Origin: Alcaligenes faecalis
Lineage (GTDB): Bacteria > Pseudomonadota > Gammaproteobacteria > Burkholderiales > Burkholderiaceae_B
Assembly (NCBI RefSeq): GCF_002443155.1
Contig: NZ_CP023667.1
Span: 186,001-250,000 of the forward strand
Length of the DNA: 64,000 bases
Reading direction: 5' to 3'
Shown piece by piece: positions 26,275-33,315 of the stretch. Below the pieces are notes generated by a model. It was not told the DNA's origin, made no database searches, and saw nothing but the letters and a program-made list of their open reading frames with translations. The position numbers and the translations under genes were made by a program. The stretch's first letter is position 1. Every line of letters starts with the position of its first letter.

Positions 26275-26304
26275 ATTGACGTTAGTGTCGAATAAAAATA
26301 ATAT
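26275..26304 (+). promoter_or_regulatory. Catabolic-operon promoter with palindrome site 3
   Basis: TTGACG (26276-26281) and TAATAT (26299-26304) are separated by exactly 17 nt, a strong sigma-70 promoter about 44 nt before the hydrolase ATG. The -35 is the left half of the palindrome ATTGACGTTAGTGTCGAAT (26275-26293), so bound repressor would block polymerase. Confidence 0.75.
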
Positions 26305-26347
26305 TGACCTAAATCAATGTTATGGGTTGTGCCCTGCACATAGCACT

Positions 26348-27613
26348 ATGAACCGTCATTCCAACTCTACCGCTCAGCCTACCGCCGGTTTCTTGAATAC
26401 CGACTGGAACCCCCGTGATGTCCCTGCGGGCACCATCACGAGAAATGTTGTGTTGCGCACGGCCGACCAAGCGGCCACGGGTGGCTCTTTATATGCTCCA
26501 GCGCAAGGGGCCGATACGGTGGTGTGCATCATGCATCCCCGTGAATTCATGGCCTGTCACTATCTGATTCCCGATATCGTCGGGGCTGGCTACGCTGCCT
26601 GGTCGCAATCGCCACGCTCGGTTGGCAACGATTTGCGGCTGGAGCACGAGTTCGCTTTGCATGATGTGGCCGCTGGCCTGCAATATCTGCGTTCAGCGGG
26701 TTTCAAACGCATCATCTTGTTGGGGAATTCGGGCGGCGCGGGCTTGTATGCCCTGTATGCCCAGCAATCGGCTTTGCCAGCAGAGCAGCGCATTGCGCGC
26801 ACGCCAGCCGGGCGGCCCACGAACCTGGCAGATCTGGATATGCCTGCGGTAGACGGGGTGGTGCTGATAGGCCCGCATCCCGGTCAAGGGATGTTATTGC
26901 TTAACTGTATTGACCCTAGCGTGCGGGATGAGAGCGATCCCCTGTCTATTGATCCTATGCTGGACCCCTTGTCTCCCGAAAATGGATATGCAGAAAAGGG
27001 TCAGGCCCGTTATAGCGCCCAGTTTATTGAACGCTATCGCGCCGCACAGCGTGACCGTGTCGCTCGTATTGATCACCACGCTCGTGAACTGATCGCGCGT
27101 CGTCAACAAGCACGTCAGCGTGTCAAGGAGGCGGGGGCGCAGGCCAGTCAGGAGGATCGTCGTCTGGCCGCGCATACCCCCATTATCAATGTGTGGCGCA
27201 CGGACGCCGACTTACGCTGCTTCGATTTGTCGCAAGACAGTTCGGATCGAAAGCCGGGGTCCCTGTGGGGAGCGAATCCGTATGCGTCGAATTACGGAGC
27301 GGTTGGCTTTGCTCGCCAGTGCACCCCGGAAAGTTGGCTGTCTACCTGGTCCGCCTTGTCATCCAACGCTTCTTTGCTCAAGACGGCTCCCGATATTTCA
27401 GCGCCCGTTCTGGTGATTGAATACACCGGGGATCAGGCCTGTTTCCCCAGCGATGTGCAAGGCATTGTGGCGGCCTTAGGGGCGTCCGATAAGCAGCATT
27501 TACGGGTTCGAGGTGATCACCATGGCAGAGCGTTGACAGAGGCCGAAGAACCGGGGCGCCTGGAGGCGGGACGCTTGCTGGCGCAATGGTTGCTTGAACA
27601 CTTTCCACGCTAG
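26348..27613 (+). CDS. Alpha/beta hydrolase, first gene of aryl-acid operon
   Basis: The ATG at 26348 is chosen because it follows the mapped promoter; a longer frame would start inside the operator. The 421-residue product has the nucleophile elbow LLGNSGGAGLY (Ser128), a probable acid in EYTGDQACF and the catalytic histidine in RGDHHGRAL near the C-terminus. A long Arg/Gln-rich helical insertion (about residues 235-265) separates core and cap. Its substrate is unknown; in this operon hydrolysis of a ring-cleavage product or of an ester precursor is plausible. No close named family is recognised. Confidence 0.8.
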   Translation: MNRHSNSTAQPTAGFLNTDWNPRDVPAGTITRNVVLRTADQAATGGSLYAPAQGADTVVCIMHPREFMACHYLIPDIVGAGYAAWSQSPRSVGNDLRLEHEFALHDVAAGLQYLRSAGFKRIILLGNSGGAGLYALYAQQSALPAEQRIARTPAGRPTNLADLDMPAVDGVVLIGPHPGQGMLLLNCIDPSVRDESDPLSIDPMLDPLSPENGYAEKGQARYSAQFIERYRAAQRDRVARIDHHARELIARRQQARQRVKEAGAQASQEDRRLAAHTPIINVWRTDADLRCFDLSQDSSDRKPGSLWGANPYASNYGAVGFARQCTPESWLSTWSALSSNASLLKTAPDISAPVLVIEYTGDQACFPSDVQGIVAALGASDKQHLRVRGDHHGRALTEAEEPGRLEAGRLLAQWLLEHFPR

Positions 27614-27634
27614 TGCCTCACTAGCCCTGACCTG

Positions 27635-27657
27635 ATAGCGCACACAGGCGCTATTTC
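27635..27657 (+). other. Short hairpin between hydrolase and VOC genes
   Basis: ATAGCGC pairs with GCGCTAT across a 6-nt loop and is followed by TTC only. In the 85-nt space it may be a weak attenuator or a processing site. A second small palindrome, CTAGTG-CCT-CACTAG, overlaps the hydrolase stop (27610-27624). Confidence 0.45.
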
Positions 27658-27698
27658 ATCCCATTCCAGATACATCCTGTTCATAAGGAGGGCTAGCT

Positions 27699-28580
27699 AT
27701 GCCTGAACGTAATCTTCCCCGTCTGACCTTACTCGGTGTGGACCATACTGCTCGCCCTACGTGGCGGTTGCGTGAAACGGTAGAGTTCTATCGCGACAAA
27801 TTGGGTTTGCCATTGGTGCATGTGATCTCGGCACGTGGCTGGGGGCCAACGACTCATCCTGATTTTCTGCATTTTTTCTTTGATAGTGGCAATGGCAGCA
27901 CTATTGCGTTTTTCTACTACCTTGGGTCTCAAGAGCCAGCAGGAATGCGTACTCGCGCAGCGGCTCGTCCTTTGCCCGATGATCATGAGGCAGATGCCAC
28001 TCATACCGCCTGGCTGGTGGACGGTCCTCAAGAGCTGCGTGCCTGGAAAGAGCGTCTGGAAGCGCAGAACCTGGACGTTTCCGTGGAAACCCGCCATGAA
28101 GTGATCGAGTCGATTTATGTGCGCGATCCTAATGGTTATTTCGTGGAGTTCACGCATAAGTTGCGCCCATTGACGCAGTTGGATGCTCTGGATGCGCAGA
28201 TTACGCTGGAGGCGGCCATGGCCTTGGAGGATCAGGCCTTCGCCAAGGGGCGGTTACTGACTGATATTGATGTGGTCTGGAATCAAAAAGCCCAACTGGT
28301 TGGCCAGCATGAGCAAGCAGAAAACGCAGCGGTACGTGTGTTTGTACCTCGAGTCGACGAGTTTTCTTCCTTGATCCGTTCTGCTGAGCAGCATCCAGAT
28401 TGCAAGGTCCTGGCGGGCAAGGATTACGACATTATCCAGGCCAGCGGCCCGATTGAGTTTGAGCGCAAAGCCCTGGGACTGAAACCGGCGCTTTGGTATG
28501 GCATGTTCACCGGCGGTTTGCATGGCCGTATCGAGCGCTTTGACCGAGACATCGTGCGCCTGGTGCCGTTGCAGGGCTAG
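27699..28580 (+). CDS. VOC-superfamily enzyme, possible extradiol-type dioxygenase
   Basis: AAGGAGG precedes the ATG. The 293-residue protein has a complete N-terminal vicinal-oxygen-chelate module: VDHTA at residue 16 followed by LRETVEFYRDKLGL, THTAWLVDG at residue 102 and DPNGYFVEFTH at residue 150. His16, His102 and Glu150 stand where extradiol dioxygenases hold their two-His-one-Glu metal site. The C-terminal 130 residues are a degenerate second module. PcpA and LinE show that VOC enzymes can open para-diols such as hydroquinones. This is the only candidate ring-cleavage enzyme in the operon; isomerase or lyase activity cannot be excluded. Confidence 0.75.
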   Translation: MPERNLPRLTLLGVDHTARPTWRLRETVEFYRDKLGLPLVHVISARGWGPTTHPDFLHFFFDSGNGSTIAFFYYLGSQEPAGMRTRAAARPLPDDHEADATHTAWLVDGPQELRAWKERLEAQNLDVSVETRHEVIESIYVRDPNGYFVEFTHKLRPLTQLDALDAQITLEAAMALEDQAFAKGRLLTDIDVVWNQKAQLVGQHEQAENAAVRVFVPRVDEFSSLIRSAEQHPDCKVLAGKDYDIIQASGPIEFERKALGLKPALWYGMFTGGLHGRIERFDRDIVRLVPLQG

Positions 28581-28599
28581 TCAGGGCAGGAGGAGACAA

Positions 28600-30267
28600 A
28601 TGAACAATATCAATTATCCCATCGACGGCGTTGTTTACCCCAGTGCTGAACGTGCACAGGCCGCCTTGGCCAGTGGCTCATGGATTGCCAGCACGGTGGG
28701 CGATGCCTTGCGCCATACGGCCCGTCAGTACCCGGAACGAATGGCCTTCATCAGTGATGAGCGCAGCGTGAGCTTTGCGGATCTGGATCAGGACAGTGAG
28801 CGACTGGCTGCGGCTTTGCTGAAGCTGGGTCTGAATCCGGGTGATCGTGCCATCTTTCAGCTTGGTACCACGGTAGAGACGGTGATTGTCTTGTTGGCGT
28901 GTTTCAAGGCAGGCATTGTCCCGGTGTGTTCCTTGCCTCAGCATCGGGAAATCGAGATAGGTCAGTTAGCGGAACAATCCCAGGCGCGCGGCTACTTTGT
29001 GCAGGCTGATTTCTCGCCCAATTTTGACTTGTTGTCTTTTGCTAAAAGCATGGTGGAGCGTCACGCATCACTACAGCATCTGATTCTGGTGCGAGGCCAG
29101 AGTACCGGCACGCCTGACATGCAGCAACTGATAGCCAGTGTCTCTTTTGAGGAAGCCAAACAGAAACTGGCGCAGGTCAAATTGGGGCTGTCCGACGTCT
29201 TAAGTTTCCAGCTCTCGGGTGGAACAACAGGCGTGCCCAAAATTATTCCGCGCTTTCATGCTGAATATTTGGGGCATTCTGCAGGCTGGTGTCGCCGCTA
29301 TCAGATTGATGCTGATAGCCGGATTATCTGGTCGCTGCCTTTAATTCACAATGCCGGCTCGCTCTATGCCTTGATCCCGCCCGTTTTACTGGGGACCACG
29401 GTGGTCTTGATGCCCAGGGTGGATATCAAGCGCATGCTGGATCTGATTGCCGAGCATCGTGTTACCCATGCCTTGTCGATTGGGCCGATTGCTCCACAAC
29501 TGATGGCTTATCCAGATATCGCCAGCCATGACCTGTCGTCCTTGAAGCTGTTTTCCACGATGAGTCGCGCTGACTCCCTGGAAAAGCATCTGGGCCTGCC
29601 TTGTTCCAACTTGTACGGCATTACGGAGGGGCTGCTCCTGGGCTCTCCGGCGGATGCTCCGGATACTGTGCGCCACGCAACCCAGGGTAGTTCAGGCTGT
29701 GCTGATGATGAGATCCGTTTGTTCAAGCCGACTTTGGATGAGTTATCACCGGAGGGTGAGGTAGGCGAGCTGTGTTTTCGTGGGCCGTCCAGCCTTACGG
29801 GCTACTTCGCGAATCCAGAGGCTAATGAACGCTCCTTTACCCGTGATGGCTTTTATCGCACCGGGGACATGGTCAAAGCCCATCGTATCGATGGTGTCTT
29901 GTACTACTCCTTTGAAGGCCGCCTGCACGATAACGTGAATCGGGGCGGAGAAAAAATTGGCTGTGAAGAGGTGGAAGCCCATGTCAGTCAGCATCCCGCC
30001 GTGTCCGATGCAAAACTGGTCGCCATGCCGGATCCTTTTTATGGTGAAAAGGCCTGCGTATTTATTATTCCTCGTCCTGGCCATCAGGCACCGGACGTCA
30101 AGGAGTTGGCGCAATTCCTGATTGGTCGAGGGTTGGCGAAATACAAGTGCCCGGAGCGTGTAGAGAGTTTGGAGGAGTTCCCCCTGACACGTGTCGGCAA
30201 GGTAGATAAACCGGCCATGAAGCGACGTATTGCCCAGATGCTGGAGCGGGAGGCGCCTGAATCATGA
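28600..30267 (+). CDS. Aryl-acid AMP/CoA ligase (DhbE/EntE-like)
   Basis: The start at 28600 follows AGGAGGAGA. The 555-residue product is an ANL-superfamily adenylating enzyme: P-loop LSGGTTGVPKIIPR, LYGITEGLLLGSP, RTGDMVKAH, and the C-terminal hinge GRLHDNVNRGGEKIGCEEVE, ending in the catalytic lysine of TRVGKVDKPAMKR. The overall sequence recalls 2,3-dihydroxybenzoate- and salicylate-AMP ligases. With no carrier protein nearby and an aryl-CoA hydroxylase two genes on, the acid is probably loaded on CoA. It overlaps the next gene by 4 nt. Confidence 0.88.
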   Translation: MNNINYPIDGVVYPSAERAQAALASGSWIASTVGDALRHTARQYPERMAFISDERSVSFADLDQDSERLAAALLKLGLNPGDRAIFQLGTTVETVIVLLACFKAGIVPVCSLPQHREIEIGQLAEQSQARGYFVQADFSPNFDLLSFAKSMVERHASLQHLILVRGQSTGTPDMQQLIASVSFEEAKQKLAQVKLGLSDVLSFQLSGGTTGVPKIIPRFHAEYLGHSAGWCRRYQIDADSRIIWSLPLIHNAGSLYALIPPVLLGTTVVLMPRVDIKRMLDLIAEHRVTHALSIGPIAPQLMAYPDIASHDLSSLKLFSTMSRADSLEKHLGLPCSNLYGITEGLLLGSPADAPDTVRHATQGSSGCADDEIRLFKPTLDELSPEGEVGELCFRGPSSLTGYFANPEANERSFTRDGFYRTGDMVKAHRIDGVLYYSFEGRLHDNVNRGGEKIGCEEVEAHVSQHPAVSDAKLVAMPDPFYGEKACVFIIPRPGHQAPDVKELAQFLIGRGLAKYKCPERVESLEEFPLTRVGKVDKPAMKRRIAQMLEREAPES

Positions 30268-30761
30268 GTGCCACTATGACTCCATTGGAATACGTGCTTC
30301 ACCAACGTCCTCTTGTAGTGCGCCGCCGGGTGCGTTGGGGGGAGTGTGACCCCGCAGGCGTGGTCTATACCGCTACGTTCTCCGACTATGTCATTGCAGC
30401 GGCCGAGCTGTTTTATGGCGAGTTGTTCGGCACCACGCCACAACAGGGCAAGAGCGAGCAGGGGTTCGGGACACCCACCCGCGCCTTGTCATTCGACTTC
30501 CTGCGTTCGCTGCGTCCGGATGAAGAGTTTGACATGGCCGTTCATGTGCTGGAGGTCAGAACCCGAACCTATGTTCTGCAGATCGTCGCTACCACTACGC
30601 AAGGGGAACCCGTCTTTACAGCACAGCTGACGCCTGTCTGTGTGCAACGCCCTGAACGTCAATCCATTCCTGTTCCAGAGAGTTTTCGCGAGGCATTGCT
30701 GACTTATCAGCGTGAGTGCAATGACTCCTTCTCTCGCCCACTGAATAAGGCCGCATCATGA
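30264..30761 (+). CDS. 4-hydroxybenzoyl-CoA-type thioesterase (hot dog fold)
   Basis: The 165-residue protein carries RVRWGECDPAGVVYTATFSDYVIAAAELFY, the 4HBT signature with the catalytic aspartate in DPAG. It hydrolyses aryl-CoA thioesters. Here it probably releases the hydroxylated acid (for example gentisate from gentisyl-CoA) made by the next gene product. ATGA overlaps at both ends tie it to the ligase and the flavoenzyme, so the three are made in step. Confidence 0.88.
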   Translation: MSATMTPLEYVLHQRPLVVRRRVRWGECDPAGVVYTATFSDYVIAAAELFYGELFGTTPQQGKSEQGFGTPTRALSFDFLRSLRPDEEFDMAVHVLEVRTRTYVLQIVATTTQGEPVFTAQLTPVCVQRPERQSIPVPESFREALLTYQRECNDSFSRPLNKAAS

Positions 30762-31894
30762 AAATTACGATTATTGGCGCTGGCCCAGCAGGCCTGTACT
30801 TCGCTTTGCTTGCCAAAAAGCACATGCCCTCGCATGAAATCCAGGTATTCGAGCAAAACCCAGAAGGCGCGACCTATGGTTGGGGAGTCGTATTCTCTGA
30901 CATCGGCCTGTCGTTTCTGCAAAAGGCTGACCCGGATTTCTATCAAGAGTTCATCGCCCATCATGAGCGCTGCGACTATATGGAAATCGTGCATCAGTCT
31001 TGTCATGTGCAAGTGCATGGCAATCATTTTTCGCGCACATCGCGTATCGACATGCTGCGTGTATTGCAGCAAGCCTGTCAGCGGGAGGGCATTCAGATTC
31101 ACTACGAACAGCGTATTGAGGATGTTCGCAAGCTCGCTGCCGAGTGTGATGTGCTGATCGCTGCGGATGGTGGCAACAGTGCCGTGCGCACGCAAATGGC
31201 CGAGCACTTTCGCCCCAGTTTTACCCGCCGCCGTAACAAGTTTGCCTGGTATGGCACGCATCAGCGTTTTCATCCTGTCACGCTGATTTTCCGTGACACT
31301 CCTTATGGCGTATTCATTGCCCATAGCTACCAATACAGCCCGGAATTGTCGACTTTCCTGGTCGAGGTTGATCCTGAAACCTGGGAACGTGCAGGTTTAC
31401 ACGAGGCCAGTGAAGAGGAAAGCCGCCGCTTCTGCGTCGAGGTGTTTCGCACGGAGCTGGGCAGCAATGAGCTGCTGAGCAATCGATCCTTGTGGTTCGA
31501 GGCCAATATTGTCAGTAACGAGAACTGGTATCACGACAATGTGGTGTTGCTGGGTGATGCCCTGCGTACCGTGCATTTCTCGCTGGGGTCTGGAACACGC
31601 ATGGCCATGCAGGATGCGATTGCCTTGCACCAAGGCCTGGTGGCTCATCCAGGGGATATTCAGGCTGCATTTGCCGCTTTCCGTGCTGCGCGGGACACCT
31701 CATCGAGCAGCTTCCAGCAGTCGGCCAGCTTGAGCCTGGATTGGTACGAGAACGTGGCCGACAAAATGCATCTGGATCCCGTCGCTTTTGCCTATGACTA
31801 CATGCGCCGCACCGGCAAAGTTAGCCACGAGGACTTGCAGCAGCGCGACCCCTTGTTCACCGCCGCCTATGAAGCATTGCATTTGACGCAATAA
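30758..31894 (+). CDS. FAD-dependent aryl-CoA monooxygenase (salicylyl-CoA 5-hydroxylase-like)
   Basis: The product has 378 residues. It begins ITIIGAGPAGLYFALLAKK (FAD-binding GxGxxG) and carries TYGWGVVFSD, CDVLIAADGGNSAVR and VVLLGDALRTVHFSLGSGTRMAMQDA. This pattern is that of salicylyl-CoA 5-hydroxylase and of the N-terminal half of 2-aminobenzoyl-CoA monooxygenase/reductase. The C-terminal old-yellow-enzyme-like reductase half of the latter is absent, favouring simple hydroxylation of a 2-hydroxy- or 2-amino-aryl-CoA. Substrate identity is inferred. It is fourth of the ATGA-linked series after the ligase and thioesterase. Confidence 0.87.
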   Translation: MKITIIGAGPAGLYFALLAKKHMPSHEIQVFEQNPEGATYGWGVVFSDIGLSFLQKADPDFYQEFIAHHERCDYMEIVHQSCHVQVHGNHFSRTSRIDMLRVLQQACQREGIQIHYEQRIEDVRKLAAECDVLIAADGGNSAVRTQMAEHFRPSFTRRRNKFAWYGTHQRFHPVTLIFRDTPYGVFIAHSYQYSPELSTFLVEVDPETWERAGLHEASEEESRRFCVEVFRTELGSNELLSNRSLWFEANIVSNENWYHDNVVLLGDALRTVHFSLGSGTRMAMQDAIALHQGLVAHPGDIQAAFAAFRAARDTSSSSFQQSASLSLDWYENVADKMHLDPVAFAYDYMRRTGKVSHEDLQQRDPLFTAAYEALHLTQ

Positions 31895-31905
31895 GGACTT
31901 CTCTC

Positions 31906-33267
31906 ATGACTACGAAAATTATCAACGTGGTGGACACGATTGATCGCAGCCGCTTGGGCAGACTGCAGTATTTCGTGCTTGGCCTATGTATGCTCAGCTT
32001 GATTATTGATGGCTTTGATGTTCAGGCAATGGGCTATGTCGCACCGGCGATCATCAAACAATGGGGGATTGCCAAAGCAGATCTTGGTCCGGTGTTTGGG
32101 GCGGGTTTGATGGGAATGGCGATTGGTGCCTTGACCCTGGGGCCAGTAGCAGACCGGATCGGTCGCCGCCCCGTGCTGATCGGCTCCATGTTTTGCCTAT
32201 CCGTGTGCATGTTGGCCACAGCGTATGCCAGCTCAATCAATGAGTTGCTGGTACTGCGTTTTCTGACCGGACTTAGCATGGGTACCATCATTCCCAATGC
32301 AGTGGCCTTGGCTGGGGAGTTCAGCCCAGCTCGGGTACGGGTCACCCTGATGATGATCACCTCATCGGGTTTTATTGTGGGAGGGGCAGTAGGGGGAGCC
32401 ATTGCTGCGGCTGTCATCCCAGTTTATGGCTGGTCATTTGTATTTATTGCGGGTGCGGTAGCACCTTTGCTGCTGGCGATTGTGATGTTGGTTTCCATGC
32501 CGGAATCCCTGCAGTTTCTGGCCATGCAGCGCAATCGGGTACAGCAAATCCGCCGGACCCTTGCACGCATTGATCCGCAGCTGGACATGCCCGCGGATAG
32601 TACCTTTTCCATACCGGAGAAAAAGCAGTCGGGTGTGCCCTTCATGCACTTGTTTCGTGACGGCCTGGGAACCGGAACAATCCTGCTTTGGGTCGTGAAC
32701 TTCATGAATCTGCTGGCTGCCTACTTCCTGGCAAATTGGCTGCCGGTCATCATGAGTGAAGCTGGGCATTCCACCTCACAAGCCGTGCTCGCCGGGACGT
32801 TTTTCTGGTTGGGGGGGATGGTCGGGAATCTCTTGCTGGGCTGGTGTGTAGATCGCCGAGGTTTTGGTCCCACGTTGACGCTGACGTTTATCGGCGCTGC
32901 ATTGACGATCGCCGTGATCGGCCAGGTTGCGGCATCCATGTCGATGGCAGGGCTGGTGATTGCTGCCGCCGGTTTTTGTGTCCTGGGTGGGCAGACCGCT
33001 TTGAATGCGTTGGCAGCGGTGTATTACCCGACCTCAGTACGTTCCACAGGCATGGGGTGGGCGATGGGCATAGGGCGGTTCGGTTCTATTTTTGGCCCGG
33101 TGATTGGAGGGGAGCTGATGCGTTTCAACTGGAGTACATCCAACCTTTTCATTGCCGCTGCAGTGCCTGCCGTGATCGCACTGTTTGCTGTGTTGGCATT
33201 TTGGCGACTGGGCAGCCTGCCTGCCACGGCAAGGTCAGTGGCCAGCTTGAAACCTAGTGCGTCCTGA
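31906..33267 (+). CDS. MFS aromatic acid:H+ symporter (AAHS family)
   Basis: The protein of 453 residues has twelve hydrophobic segments. DGFDVQAMGYVAPAI in segment 1 carries the acidic residue typical of the AAHS family (PcaK, BenK, MhpT). GPVADRIGRRPVLIG is the loop 2-3 motif, and LGWCVDRRGFGPTL its repeat in the second half. It imports an aromatic acid, presumably the substrate of the ligase. AAGGA precedes the start, 11 nt after the flavoenzyme stop. It is the last gene of the operon. Confidence 0.9.
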   Translation: MTTKIINVVDTIDRSRLGRLQYFVLGLCMLSLIIDGFDVQAMGYVAPAIIKQWGIAKADLGPVFGAGLMGMAIGALTLGPVADRIGRRPVLIGSMFCLSVCMLATAYASSINELLVLRFLTGLSMGTIIPNAVALAGEFSPARVRVTLMMITSSGFIVGGAVGGAIAAAVIPVYGWSFVFIAGAVAPLLLAIVMLVSMPESLQFLAMQRNRVQQIRRTLARIDPQLDMPADSTFSIPEKKQSGVPFMHLFRDGLGTGTILLWVVNFMNLLAAYFLANWLPVIMSEAGHSTSQAVLAGTFFWLGGMVGNLLLGWCVDRRGFGPTLTLTFIGAALTIAVIGQVAASMSMAGLVIAAAGFCVLGGQTALNALAAVYYPTSVRSTGMGWAMGIGRFGSIFGPVIGGELMRFNWSTSNLFIAAAVPAVIALFAVLAFWRLGSLPATARSVASLKPSAS

Positions 33268-33279
33268 GCTTGCGTGGAT

Positions 33280-33315
33280 CAATGCCTGTGTTTGGCAAAA
33301 CACAGGCATTGTTTA
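33280..33315. terminator. Bidirectional terminator between MFS gene and helicase gene
   Basis: A perfect 14-bp stem, CAATGCCTGTGTTT with AAACACAGGCATTG, has a GGCA loop, 12 nt after the MFS stop. The last bases overlap the stop codon of the convergent helicase gene. T-rich on the plus side (TTT) only. Confidence 0.8.

Noticed and set aside
27610..27624. CTAGTG-CCT-CACTAG palindrome at the hydrolase stop as an operator
   Set aside because: Six-base arms with a 3-nt loop inside an operon; too short and badly placed to support a regulatory call.
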